The position numbers were made by a program, and so were the translations under genes. Below, one piece after another: positions 37,611 to 44,588 of a DNA stretch of 64,000 bases. Within the stretch, counting starts at the first letter, position 1. Every line of letters begins with the position of its first letter. The stretch is from Nitrosarchaeum koreense MY1 (GTDB taxonomy: Archaea > Thermoproteota > Nitrososphaeria > Nitrososphaerales > Nitrosopumilaceae): positions 1,151,512-1,215,511 of the forward strand of contig NZ_AFPU01000001.1 in assembly GCF_000220175.1 (NCBI RefSeq). Direction: 5' to 3'. A model generated the notes under the pieces. The model worked only from the letters and a program-made list of their open reading frames with translations. It searched no databases and was not told where the DNA came from.

Positions 37611-37911
37611 TGAGACATATGACCAACGAGAGATTCAACACCATAAGCATATTATCAGATGTCAAAATATTTTATTTACAGTGTTATTTTTTATCTATTT
37701 GAATGAAGAGTGAAATCGCAATTAAATTCAAAGATAAAAATATCTTATTTTAATAAAATTTTAAATGAATCTGATCTAATTCTTAAAGAAAATACAAGAA
37801 AATGTATAATATTACTAATTATTGAAAGAAACAGAAAAAATTAATAAAAAAGTTCTGAATAGAAAATCTAGTAGGAATTGGAGATAAGGCTAAGATCAAC
37901 GAATACCATTA

Positions 37912-37942
37912 ATGAGTTCTGTCAAGTTAGTTAGATACTCCC
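37912..37942 (-). repeat. 31-bp repeat, copy b
   Basis: On the minus strand it reads GGGAG followed by TATCTAACTAACTTGACA and ends AGAACTCAT, identical over its whole length to copy d at 49100. It lies 8 nt from the second 65-bp repeat. With copy a it forms an inward-facing inverted pair around the two antiporter genes. Confidence 0.85.
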
Positions 37943-37950
37943 ACTATAGA

Positions 37951-38015
37951 TTCAATTCCACAGGGACTCGACCACCATTATGGGAAATAAAATGGACGCA
38001 GATAGGTGTGAAAAT
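37951..38015 (+). repeat. 65-bp direct repeat, copy 2
   Basis: Partner of 34962-35026, with 42 identical nucleotides at its right end. It lies on the other side of the antiporter pair in the same orientation, so recombination between the two would excise or amplify the antiporter genes (about 3.0 kb). Confidence 0.85.
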
Positions 38016-38129
38016 TGATTTAAAAATAAAAAAGAAACTCTTGTTATGTTATGGATATATCAAAAAAATAAAGTGGGGGTATGCTCTAATGTACGGTGTT
38101 CATTTTTTCGAATTATCTTCATTATGTCG

Positions 38130-39230
38130 CTATAACTCTTCATTAATTGTGAGATGTTGGGCCTTTCTTCCTGCTTTTACAATTTCTTCTTGACTTAGAT
38201 GTTGCTGTAATACTATTTTTGCCATATCTATGCTTCTTCGAACTAGATCCTTTGCGCCATTTTTTAGATCATCACTTTCTGCAACATAAGCAATATTGTT
38301 TTCCATGTCTTCTGCATCCCATCCTCTCGTATGAGCAATAAATGGAAATGGAGGAAACACAAATCCAATCTCTGAGAAAAATCCCAACATGTGCCCTGCA
38401 ACATCTTGTACATTGTCCTGTCCTCCAGTTATGATAAAAGAGGCAACCTTGTTTTGAATCAAAACCTTGTTGTTTATTGTAATCTGATTCTGAACACAGT
38501 TCATCCTCTCAATCATTTTGTGATATAGAGAACTTGCAGCACCCCAGCGAATAGGTGTTGCGACAATTACCACATCAGCCCAATGAATCAATGCCTCATA
38601 CACCTGAGTAAGCTGGTCTGTCTCATCCATTTGTGTAATGGAGCAAGGCCAAGTGCAAGCAAAGGCACTTTTAGAATAAAATCCCTCACACGCTCTGAAT
38701 TTTAAATCATTTAGGCGGATAAACATGGTTTGTGCTCCAAGTTCATTTTTTGCGTGGTTAATTGCAACTTCAAGTAATTTATCTGAAGTCGAATAGCGTG
38801 GATTTTTAGAATCCATAATTGTAGTTGATATTCCAACCACTCTGATTGGACCCTCCTCTCGTTTTACATCTCTTGCAAGCAGATGAGGTGGATGTACACT
38901 TTTGTGTCCTTTAGTTATTGGAACAGTATTTATGAAAAGATGATTGTTTTCAATTTTGAGCTCATATTGTGAAACTTTGTCTTCATATCCTGGTTGAGCA
39001 GAACCTGTTGTTCTATGAAACTGCCAATAATGCCAAGGACATACAATGTAATCTCCTTCTAGTTTTCCTTTGCCAAGTGGTCCTCCGACATGTGTACATA
39101 CCCCCAATATTGCACCAAACTGTCCGTCTTTGTATGATAATGCAACAGGTTTTCCCTGCACTGTGATTTCTCTTAATGGCGGATCTTTTAGCGAGTCAAC
39201 TAAACCAATATCTGACCAACTTTTTTCCAA
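38130..39230 (-). CDS. Rieske [2Fe-2S] domain fused to a flavodoxin-like NAD(P)H-dependent FMN reductase domain
   Basis: A 366-residue two-part redox protein. Residues about 4-106 are a Rieske ferredoxin domain with both ligand pairs, C45/H47 in CTHVGGPL and C64/H67 in CPWHYWQF. Residues about 130-330 are flavodoxin-like: RVVGISTT opening, a cysteine-bearing CEGFYSKSAFACTWPC segment (about 193-208) reminiscent of iron-sulfur flavoproteins, and ADVVIVATPIRWGAASS (about 228-244). No transmembrane or signal segment is seen, so it is cytoplasmic. It would pass electrons between FMN and the 2Fe-2S centre; the partner is unknown. A CDGSH gene lies 163 nt away, divergent. Confidence 0.85.
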   Translation of the reverse strand: MEKSWSDIGLVDSLKDPPLREITVQGKPVALSYKDGQFGAILGVCTHVGGPLGKGKLEGDYIVCPWHYWQFHRTTGSAQPGYEDKVSQYELKIENNHLFINTVPITKGHKSVHPPHLLARDVKREEGPIRVVGISTTIMDSKNPRYSTSDKLLEVAINHAKNELGAQTMFIRLNDLKFRACEGFYSKSAFACTWPCSITQMDETDQLTQVYEALIHWADVVIVATPIRWGAASSLYHKMIERMNCVQNQITINNKVLIQNKVASFIITGGQDNVQDVAGHMLGFFSEIGFVFPPFPFIAHTRGWDAEDMENNIAYVAESDDLKNGAKDLVRRSIDMAKIVLQQHLSQEEIVKAGRKAQHLTINEEL

Positions 39231-39393
39231 TGTTGATTATTAACAATGTAAAATTAAAAGGATTTGTGTTGTTATTTCTTTTTGGAGTTTTCATCATGTT
39301 ATACTAACGTGTTCTCAGTGTCAAGTTTATCCCAAATACCCTGAAAAATGGAATTTGGCAATTATTATTACAAAGTAAAGCGTACCCCCAACA

Positions 39394-39564
39394 ATGACAA
39401 AAATCGTAATTAAGGCAACTGAAAATGGTCCATGTCTCATAGAAGTTGATGGGAAAAAAGTAGCTGCCTTGTGCAGATGTGGTGCATCAAATAACAAACC
39501 TCATTGCGATGGATCTCACATAAAGATAGGATTCAAAGCAAATGCAACAGAAATCAAGGTTTAG
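39394..39564 (+). CDS. CDGSH iron-sulfur domain protein (mitoNEET-type)
   Basis: A 56-residue protein with the complete CDGSH motif CRCGASNNKPHCDGSH (residues 27-42), giving the 3-Cys/1-His ligands of a redox-active 2Fe-2S cluster. It has no transmembrane anchor. Start ATG 39394. Such proteins act in Fe-S/redox homeostasis; placed beside the Rieske-flavodoxin gene it may belong to the same electron-transfer function. Short stand-alone CDGSH proteins are known in archaea. Confidence 0.9.
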   Translation: MTKIVIKATENGPCLIEVDGKKVAALCRCGASNNKPHCDGSHIKIGFKANATEIKV

Positions 39565-39785
39565 AATTTTTCTTTTTTTATAATAATATTCTTCGCCATT
39601 ATGGTTTTTGAAGGAAAAATCCAGATACCAGCAAAATATTCTTTCAACCCTTAAATCATATCATCTAATGGAAATATCGTATGACACCAAACAACGAGAT
39701 AATAATGAAACAGTAACAATTTCTAATTATTAAAAATACAAATTTGTCAGTGGAATCAATTCATGTTTGCAGTAAGATAAGAATA

Positions 39786-40643
39786 TTATTGAATAGTCAA
39801 ATGAATTGATATTTTGTCATTATCGAATATACTAAATGAACCATCTCCTAAATCATTCACATCTATTTTATGAGATTCTAATGTTTTTATCACATTACCT
39901 AGTTTGTCTCTGTTTGAAAATTGAATTGTAAAGTAATCCAATCCTACAGATTCTGGTGATGCTTGTGATATGTCTTCTCCAAGCCAAATATTAGTGGCAA
40001 TATGATGATGATATTTTCCTGCTGCAAAAAACAATGCACCTTTCATGCTTGCAGTATTTGAAAGACCTAAAACTTCTGAATAGAATTTCTTTGCCTTTGC
40101 AAGATTAGACACATGTAAGTGAACATGTCCTATTGATGTATCAGTTGGAAATTCATTCCAAGATTTAGTTGATTCTGCAAGTAATCCTTCCATATCGAGG
40201 GGTTCTATTGACATCACCACTTGGTTACTATTCCATTTCCATTCAGATGGTATTCGGTCGCAGTAAATTTCTATTCCAATATTGTCAGGATCACGAATGT
40301 AAATTGCTTCAGATACAAGATGGTCTGAAAAACCATCAATCTTTATCGTATCTTTGTGTTTTAGTAAATGTGAGAGAAAATCACCCAAATCTTCTCTATG
40401 TGGAAGTAGTATTGCAAAATGATACAATCCAGCTCTTGGAGTCAAATCAAGAGGTTTTGCAGTAGAAAGAGCAACAAGATAAGGCAGTTTACCATCACAT
40501 GAAAGAAATACAGAATGATCTGTTTGTTCAACTATTTTAAAACCAAGAAAGGATTTGTAAAATTCCAGAGATTTGTTAATGTCAGATACTTTAAGATGAA
40601 CTTGACCTATTTTGGCATTTTGATCAATAGGAATATCATTCAC
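39786..40643 (-). CDS. Two-domain VOC protein (glyoxalase / extradiol dioxygenase-like)
   Basis: A 285-residue protein with two VOC (vicinal oxygen chelate) modules. Module 1 begins IGQVHLKVSDINKSLEFYKSFLGF (about 12-35) and ends IRDPDNIGIEIYCDR (about 117-131). Module 2 begins IGHVHLHVSNLAKAKKFYSEVLGL (about 170-193). The His of each opening motif and the Glu in IEIYCD match the usual metal ligands. The layout resembles CatE-type catechol 2,3-dioxygenases. A substrate cannot be named. Confidence 0.82.
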   Translation of the reverse strand: MNDIPIDQNAKIGQVHLKVSDINKSLEFYKSFLGFKIVEQTDHSVFLSCDGKLPYLVALSTAKPLDLTPRAGLYHFAILLPHREDLGDFLSHLLKHKDTIKIDGFSDHLVSEAIYIRDPDNIGIEIYCDRIPSEWKWNSNQVVMSIEPLDMEGLLAESTKSWNEFPTDTSIGHVHLHVSNLAKAKKFYSEVLGLSNTASMKGALFFAAGKYHHHIATNIWLGEDISQASPESVGLDYFTIQFSNRDKLGNVIKTLESHKIDVNDLGDGSFSIFDNDKISIHLTIQ

Positions 40644-40692
40644 ATTAGTAATTAAAAATTCAACGATATAATGACTATGTAAAAATAATTAT

Positions 40693-40821
40693 TTAAATTC
40701 GTTTTTTAATCTGCCAGACAGTTACAGCGGGGGCTGCAATGTATATTCCCAAGTTCAACAAAATTACAGATATTCCCAATCCTAAGACTTGAGCATCAGA
40801 ACCATCTTCTGCCAATGTCAT
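40693..40821 (-). CDS. Small one-helix membrane protein (42 aa)
   Basis: Starts MTLAEDGSDAQVLG and contains one hydrophobic helix (about 12-36, LGLGISVILLNLGIYIAAPAV), ending in a basic tail QIKKRI. The charge pattern puts the C-terminus in the cytoplasm. No family is recognised. It lies between the VOC gene and a zinc-ribbon gene. Predicted from an open frame with a clear membrane pattern only. Confidence 0.55.
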   Translation of the reverse strand: MTLAEDGSDAQVLGLGISVILLNLGIYIAAPAVTVWQIKKRI

Positions 40822-40963
40822 GATAGATAAAAGTGACACAAAAAGGCGTGATTTTAATTATTTAGTTTCAATAACCTTTGAGATTGTTTTGTTCAGCTGT
40901 AACTGTGAAAATACAGCTAAATTTGTTACCTGAACTAATGAATAACCAAAACATAACATAGAC

Positions 40964-41101
40964 ATGGAAAAATGCCCAAAGTGTTCAAACCAAATTATTG
41001 TTAGCAACACAAACGTAGCAGTAAATGTAGAACAACCATGGAAAAAAGTTCAAGCAAAAATTTGCCTAGATTGTAACTTTATGGAGTTATTCCGCAATTG
41101 A
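40964..41101 (+). CDS. Small zinc-ribbon protein (45 aa)
   Basis: Has two CxxC pairs, CPKC (residues 4-7) and CLDC (34-37), separated by a basic/hydrophobic hairpin, a typical rubredoxin-like zinc ribbon. No other domain is present. Its stop overlaps the TTG start of the next gene (TTGA), suggesting cotranslation. Function unknown; similar very small zinc ribbons occur throughout this region. Confidence 0.65.
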   Translation: MEKCPKCSNQIIVSNTNVAVNVEQPWKKVQAKICLDCNFMELFRN

Positions 41102-41544
41102 CTTTTTATGAGCAAAATGCAATGAGAAATGAAATGAAAATGATTTCTCATCTTGATAAGACAAGTTATCTAAACTTGTGCAAATCTATCTTGCGTTTGG
41201 ATCAGAATGTCTTATTTGTTGGAATAATCAATGACCACGGAAGATTGGTTGACTTTGCCAAAAAGCAAAACAAGATGATACAAAATCTAGAAAACATAGA
41301 TTTGGATATGATATGTATGCAAGCCAGGCTATACATATCAATGCAAAGCGATCACGATAAGAATCTTGGCAGATTTGGTCATTGCATCACCGAAAGAGAG
41401 AAAATCACAACGCTAACAATTCCCACCATTTATGGAACTGTGCTTGTCATATCTTCCAACAAGACAGATTCAAAAGAATTGGTAAAAAAAATTTTTCGGG
41501 TGACAGACGATAGTTGTTTTGCACAGATGCTAGACCCTTGTTGA
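41098..41544 (+). CDS. Conserved thaumarchaeal-type protein, possibly Roadblock-like fold
   Basis: A 148-residue protein with CKSILRLDQNVLFVGIINDHGRLVDFAKKQ (about 27-56) and TIPTIYGTVLVISSNK (about 111-126) in an alpha/beta pattern. The smaller protein at 49620 shows the same order of elements, so they appear to be members of one family. This pattern is frequent in Nitrosopumilus-type genomes as I recall; the function is not known. The start may be TTG 41098 (overlapping the zinc-ribbon gene) or the ATG eight codons later at 41122. Confidence 0.6.
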   Translation: MTFYEQNAMRNEMKMISHLDKTSYLNLCKSILRLDQNVLFVGIINDHGRLVDFAKKQNKMIQNLENIDLDMICMQARLYISMQSDHDKNLGRFGHCITEREKITTLTIPTIYGTVLVISSNKTDSKELVKKIFRVTDDSCFAQMLDPC

Positions 41545-41581
41545 AGCAAGGTTTAGATTCTGTACGCCTGTAAATAATAAA

Positions 41582-42388
41582 ATGGGAAATAACTACAAGA
41601 GTGCAAGTAGTGACTTTCTGGATCTTGCAAGCGAGCAGCGACTTGATATTTTGTTTCACTTGATGCAAGAAAAATCAAAAGTGTCCCCAATGGCAAAGAC
41701 ACTTGATTCTACCGTACAGGAAGTCCACAGAAACTTTGAGAGATTGGCAAAATCAGGATTTATTGAAAAAGATAATGAGGGTTACTATCATCTTACAATT
41801 TATGGAACTACAATGTGCACTCAGATTCCTACAATGATGTTTTTCTCAAATAATAGAAAGTATTTCCAGGAACATGACTTTGGAGATCTTCCTGTAAAAT
41901 TTATCGAACGTATAGGTGCACTGTCAACTGGAACTTACATCAAGGGTTTTACCAAAGTGATCGAACAGTGGAAATCAATTTACAAAAACGCTAACGAATA
42001 CATCTATGAAATGCATTCAGAGGTTTCAAATGATCTTATAGAACCTTTGATAAAAAAAGCTAAAGATGATAAAGTAAAGATAAACTACATTTTGTCAGAA
42101 GATTGTATCGTTCCAAGGGGAAGAAAAAAGACGTTGGAGAAATTTGGTTTTAGTAGTCTCTTAGAAAATGGAATAGTTGAAAGAAAAATGTCAAAACAAG
42201 TTTTGGTAGTAGTTGCCTTAAATGAAAAAGAGGCATGTGTCTCATTTCCTGACAGAAAAGGTGAATCAAACATCGGGTATGCGTTTTATGGAAACGATGT
42301 TAGATTTCATGAGTGGTGTCTTGACTATTTCAGATATAGTTGGCACAATTCAGGTACATTCAGGGAAAGCAAACTAAAAGAAGAATAG
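41582..42388 (+). CDS. FilR1-type HTH transcriptional regulator
   Basis: A 268-residue archaeal regulator. Residues about 12-75 are a winged helix (SEQRLDILFHLMQEK, MAKTLDSTVQEVHRNFERLAKSGFIEKD). The remaining part matches the archaeal FilR1/DUF1724 sensor domain pattern, including IYEMHSEVSNDLIEPLIKKA and an RKMSKQVLVVVALNEKEACVSFPD strand pair with a final GNDVRFHEWCLDYFRYSW. Regulators of this kind act in filament and methanogenesis control in other archaea. Its target may be the small-gene cluster next to it; that is inference. Confidence 0.72.
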   Translation: MGNNYKSASSDFLDLASEQRLDILFHLMQEKSKVSPMAKTLDSTVQEVHRNFERLAKSGFIEKDNEGYYHLTIYGTTMCTQIPTMMFFSNNRKYFQEHDFGDLPVKFIERIGALSTGTYIKGFTKVIEQWKSIYKNANEYIYEMHSEVSNDLIEPLIKKAKDDKVKINYILSEDCIVPRGRKKTLEKFGFSSLLENGIVERKMSKQVLVVVALNEKEACVSFPDRKGESNIGYAFYGNDVRFHEWCLDYFRYSWHNSGTFRESKLKEE

Positions 42389-42390
42389 AT

Positions 42391-42531
42391 TCACTCCAGT
42401 GGAAAATCTGATCCACATCCAAGGCACCATCCTCGTTCTCCTTTGTAACTATCACTATAATATTGAATGATTTCAATTCCACACACAAAACATGTTGTCT
42501 CCACAGTTCTCTTTTTTACATTTTTTATCAT
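42391..42531 (-). CDS. Small zinc-ribbon protein (46 aa)
   Basis: Contains CFVCG (residues 14-18) and CLGCG (36-40), a two-knuckle zinc ribbon, with an intervening IEIIQYYSDSYKGERGW. It starts at ATG 42531 and ends 2 nt from the convergent FilR1-like gene. It is the third gene of a minus-strand row beginning at 42884, after a one-helix membrane protein and another small membrane protein. No family is recognised beyond the zinc ribbon. Confidence 0.65.
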   Translation of the reverse strand: MIKNVKKRTVETTCFVCGIEIIQYYSDSYKGERGWCLGCGSDFPLE

Positions 42532-42580
42532 TGATTCTGTTTTTTGATGATTGTGAGTTTTGTGAGACAATTATTCTTCC

Positions 42581-42715
42581 TCACAACATGATGGTGAGTA
42601 AAATAATTGAAACCACTGCAACTATGTGAAATAAATAATAAGATGTTTTGTGCCTTGGCATTCTTTTCAGACTTTGTCTTTTCTTATGTTTTATTTCCTG
42701 TACTAAATCGATCAT
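42581..42715 (-). CDS. Small one-helix membrane protein (44 aa)
   Basis: A basic N-terminal half (EIKHKKRQSLKRMPRHK, residues 7-23) is followed by one hydrophobic helix (about 26-43, YYLFHIVAVVSIILLTIM). It begins 4 nt after the stop of the paralogous gene at 42720, so it is almost certainly cotranscribed with it. Its coding signal is supported by that spacing and by the clean membrane pattern. Function unknown. Confidence 0.6.
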   Translation of the reverse strand: MIDLVQEIKHKKRQSLKRMPRHKTSYYLFHIVAVVSIILLTIML

Positions 42716-42719
42716 TTTT

Positions 42720-42884
42720 TCATACTCCTGGCATTTCTAGCACGATAAATGCCCCCAATCCAATCCCAATCACTACACCAATTCCAGTGCAGATAAGACC
42801 GAATTTTACAACCTTTTTGATTGGAGCATGTACCATCATGTCCCAAGTGCTGATTGATTTTTGTGTTTGAATATTGTTGTTCAT
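42720..42884 (-). CDS. Small membrane protein, paralogue family member A (54 aa)
   Basis: Polar N-terminus with STWDMMVHAPIKKVVKFGL (residues 12-30), then a glycine-zipper helix ICTGIGVVIGIGLGAFIVL (31-49). Proteins B (43432) and C (43777) share the W-x3-VHxPxxKVV-x3-L core and the glycine-rich helix at the same spacing. It heads a row of minus-strand small genes. The 52 nt starting 20 nt upstream of its ATG are about 85% identical to those upstream of member C. No known family is recognised. Confidence 0.72.
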   Translation of the reverse strand: MNNNIQTQKSISTWDMMVHAPIKKVVKFGLICTGIGVVIGIGLGAFIVLEMPGV

Positions 42885-42903
42885 ATTATGTAATACACAC
42901 TGC

Positions 42904-42955
42904 TTAATGATAGACTGTACTCATCAAATGTTATGATGATTAAGCTGTATCTGTT
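42904..42955 (-). promoter_or_regulatory. Shared upstream element of the small-gene operons, copy A
   Basis: This 52-nt block begins 20 nt before the ATG of member A. It matches 43955-44006 (upstream of member C) at roughly 85% of positions. On the minus strand it contains CTATCATTAA, which could include the TATA box, and an ATCATCATAACATTTG block. Conservation outside the coding sequence suggests a common promoter or operator, or a recent duplication of gene plus promoter. Confidence 0.6.
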
Positions 42956-43097
42956 AATTTACAAGATTACATTGTAATATACAACATGCTAATTTTCAAA
43001 AAAAATGTTGGGATAAATAGGAAATTTTGACAGATTTCTAACTATTTGCTATGATGATAGAAACTTTTAATCAAAAATATATCTGATTAATGTCGAT

Positions 43098-43271
43098 TTA
43101 CCCTTTTATTGTTTTTTTGTGGAATGTTCTAACATATTTTTTTCTTGTTTTGGTAGGATTCCTGTTTACAAATGTCTTAAAACCATTTGTAACTATTCCA
43201 CAGGCAACACACAATATTTCTCGTGTACTTGTGTCATGCACAGTATTTTTGTGATTGCATCTTGGATTCAT
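43098..43271 (-). CDS. Stand-alone TFB/TFIIB-like zinc-ribbon protein (57 aa)
   Basis: Residues 5-26 read CNHKNTVHDTSTREILCVAC followed by GIV, which follows the transcription factor B zinc-ribbon pattern (ligand pair, VHD, then ExxCxxCGxV), with the first pair as C-x-H. The rest (FKTFVNRNPTKTRKKYVRTFHKK) is strongly basic and would bind nucleic acid. The cyclin folds of TFB are absent, so it is not a full general factor. Start ATG 43271, TAA at 43098-43100. It lies inside the small-gene cluster. Confidence 0.65.
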   Translation of the reverse strand: MNPRCNHKNTVHDTSTREILCVACGIVTNGFKTFVNRNPTKTRKKYVRTFHKKTIKG

Positions 43272-43298
43272 TTTCATTATTCCTAATGCTCACCAAGA

Positions 43299-43348
43299 TT
43301 AATGATAGTTAGTATCAAAAACAGCTGTATCATCATAAATTCAGCTTA
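43299..43348 (-). promoter_or_regulatory. Shared upstream element, diverged copy
   Basis: It begins 28 nt before the ATG of the TFB-like gene and shares TTAATGATAG and CAGCTGTATC with the other two copies, with a different middle. It also lies upstream of paralogue B on the other strand, so it could act in both directions. Weaker than the A/C match. Confidence 0.4.
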
Positions 43349-43431
43349 GAGCGGTATCTCATTCAAATTGTCTCATTAGTGATGGTCTGAATACGCTAAC
43401 TATAATACACAACATATTCTGAATACAGATT

Positions 43432-43581
43432 ATGCCTGATGAGATTAAAAAAGAAAGTTCGTGGGATAAAATGGTTCATGCATCTTTTAGAAAAGTGGTT
43501 GCATTTGATCTATTATGTATCGGAATTGGCATTGTTATAGGAATAGGAATAGGCGTTTACCTAATTGCTGGTTCCCCTTAG
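43432..43581 (+). CDS. Small membrane protein, paralogue family member B (49 aa)
   Basis: MPDEIKKESSWDKMVHASFRKVV (residues 1-23 in sequence) precedes the helix LLCIGIGIVIGIGIGVYLIA. The W, MVHA, KVV and GIG-IGIG pattern aligns with member A without gaps. It is on the plus strand, opposite to A and C. ATG 43432 to TAG 43581. Function unknown; the glycine zipper suggests helix packing in the membrane. Confidence 0.72.
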   Translation: MPDEIKKESSWDKMVHASFRKVVAFDLLCIGIGIVIGIGIGVYLIAGSP

Positions 43582-43663
43582 TCTTTTTATTATTTACTTG
43601 TGATGGCATAATTCATTTGTTATTCACTAAGTTCTAAAGACCATTTTAACATGTAAAAAATGA

Positions 43664-43765
43664 TCAAATGTCAAGCTTGCAACTCTTTGAGCAATAGTCA
43701 TACTGCGTACTACTTGACACATCAGAGCTATGAAACCTTCCACACATGATGCAAATCTTTTTCAT
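43664..43765 (-). CDS. Very small zinc-finger protein (33 aa)
   Basis: Contains CIMCG (residues 5-9) and YCSKSCKLDI at the C-terminus, the two halves of a treble-clef-like finger also seen in the 54-residue protein at 50104 (FCSQGC). It begins 11 nt after the stop of paralogue C, so it is probably in its operon, just as paralogue A is followed by small genes. A 29-codon plus-strand frame over the same bases is less convincing. Confidence 0.55.
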   Translation of the reverse strand: MKKICIMCGRFHSSDVSSSTQYDYCSKSCKLDI

Positions 43766-43776
43766 GATTCTCATGT

Positions 43777-43935
43777 TCATACTCCAATTACCTTTCCGTA
43801 AACTAAAACTTCGAACCCAATCCAGATTATTGCTCCAATCCCCAACAAAAAAAGATCATGTTTCACCACTTTTTTGAACGGTACATGAATCAGTGTGCTC
43901 CATGGGCTGGCAAATTTTTCTACATTATTATTCAT
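43777..43935 (-). CDS. Small membrane protein, paralogue family member C (52 aa)
   Basis: ASPWSTLIHVPFKKVVKHDL (residues 9-28) aligns with members A and B, followed by a helix FLLGIGAIIWIGFEVLVYG in which some helix glycines are replaced. Both A and C begin MNNN and end with an -I/P-GV tail, showing recent common origin. It is divergent from the gene at 44044, with the shared upstream element between them. Confidence 0.72.
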   Translation of the reverse strand: MNNNVEKFASPWSTLIHVPFKKVVKHDLFLLGIGAIIWIGFEVLVYGKVIGV

Positions 43936-43954
43936 ACAATACATTATGTAATTC

Positions 43955-44006
43955 TTAATGATAGATGATACTCAACAAATGTTATGATGAATCAGCTGAA
44001 TCTGTT
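43955..44006 (-). promoter_or_regulatory. Shared upstream element of the small-gene operons, copy C
   Basis: Begins 20 nt before the ATG of member C, exactly the distance seen for member A, and is about 85% identical to 42904-42955. It also lies within the 108-nt divergent region before the gene at 44044, so it may control both directions. Confidence 0.6.
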
Positions 44007-44043
44007 AATACCATTAATACAAAATTATAATGCATAGCACAAT

Positions 44044-44430
44044 ATGCAAGCAATACAAAATAATCAAGATTTTTTACGAAGATACGGATATTCAGATAAC
44101 ATAAAAGTAGAAAAGGCAATAGAATTACTTTTGATTAATAGACGTCACGAATTAAGAACCATAGCAGAGTCAGTGTTAAACCACATACCTGGACAAATCA
44201 TTTTATCTGAATGGAGTGAGTTTATTCTTCACATGTGTCTTGATGTAGAAGAATGTTTTTCCATATGGAAAGGCGATGTAGAGCCACCTCAAAATTTCTA
44301 TCTCAAGTCATTTATAATATTAAAACAATTTAGTAAAGGAAAAACATCGATGAATCAATTAACTCAATTTTTGAATTTGGCTTATAGTATTGCCCAAGAA
44401 TTTAGAGTGATTTACAAAAGAGTGGAATAA
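44044..44430 (+). CDS. Hypothetical protein, mostly helical (128 aa)
   Basis: No family is recognised. It is predicted to be all-helical and soluble, with FLRRYGYSDNIKVEKAIELLL near the N-terminus and a short acidic CLDVEECFSIWKGDVEPPQ stretch (about 63-81). The ATG start is 108 nt from the divergent paralogue C gene, with the shared element between them. Codon use looks like the neighbours. It may be regulatory or structural; nothing decides this. Confidence 0.6.
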   Translation: MQAIQNNQDFLRRYGYSDNIKVEKAIELLLINRRHELRTIAESVLNHIPGQIILSEWSEFILHMCLDVEECFSIWKGDVEPPQNFYLKSFIILKQFSKGKTSMNQLTQFLNLAYSIAQEFRVIYKRVE

Positions 44431-44457
44431 AGATGAATCCTATCAATCCTTCAATCC

Positions 44458-44483
44458 TAGATTCAGCGCCGTAGGGACTCACC
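44458..44483 (+). repeat. Short match to the left part of the 65-bp repeat
   Basis: TAGATTCAGCGCCGTAGGG resembles the left end of repeat copy 2 (TAGATTCAATTCCACAGGG), and both continue GACTC. About 21 of 26 positions match. It could be a third, decayed copy. Low confidence. Confidence 0.35.
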
Positions 44484-44588
44484 TAAGAGATTATTTTGAT
44501 GCTAGCGGCTTGGCTAGTAACATTATTTTTGTAATTACGATTAGAGATCAAAACACATTATTAATGAACAATGATTGCAGGATAACAC

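Larger units (their letters stand above)
37611..38129. other. Intergenic region carrying repeats
   Basis: 519 nt between the second antiporter gene and the Rieske-flavodoxin gene. The first 300 nt are very AT-rich and show nothing recognisable. Then come repeat b (37912-37942) and the second 65-bp repeat (37951-38015). An open frame of 93 codons spans this part, but it starts inside repeat b and continues into the 3' end of the opposite gene, so it is not taken as a gene. Confidence 0.6.

Noticed and set aside
37930-37975. tRNA 3' end in the 65-bp repeat (GATTCAATTCC resembles a T-loop)
   Set aside because: The flanking bases cannot form a T stem and no acceptor pairing is possible; the block reads equally well as a coding scrap.
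37912-38193. A 93-codon plus-strand frame
   Set aside because: It starts inside repeat b, crosses the 65-bp repeat and overlaps the end of the Rieske-flavodoxin gene; no protein pattern is seen.
42607-42870. An 87-codon plus-strand frame
   Set aside because: The opposite strand carries two better-supported small genes (42581-42715 and 42720-42884) with paralogues and tight operon spacing.
43660-43749. A 29-codon plus-strand frame with CQAC
   Set aside because: The overlapping minus-strand frame has a more complete zinc-finger pattern and sits 11 nt behind paralogue C.
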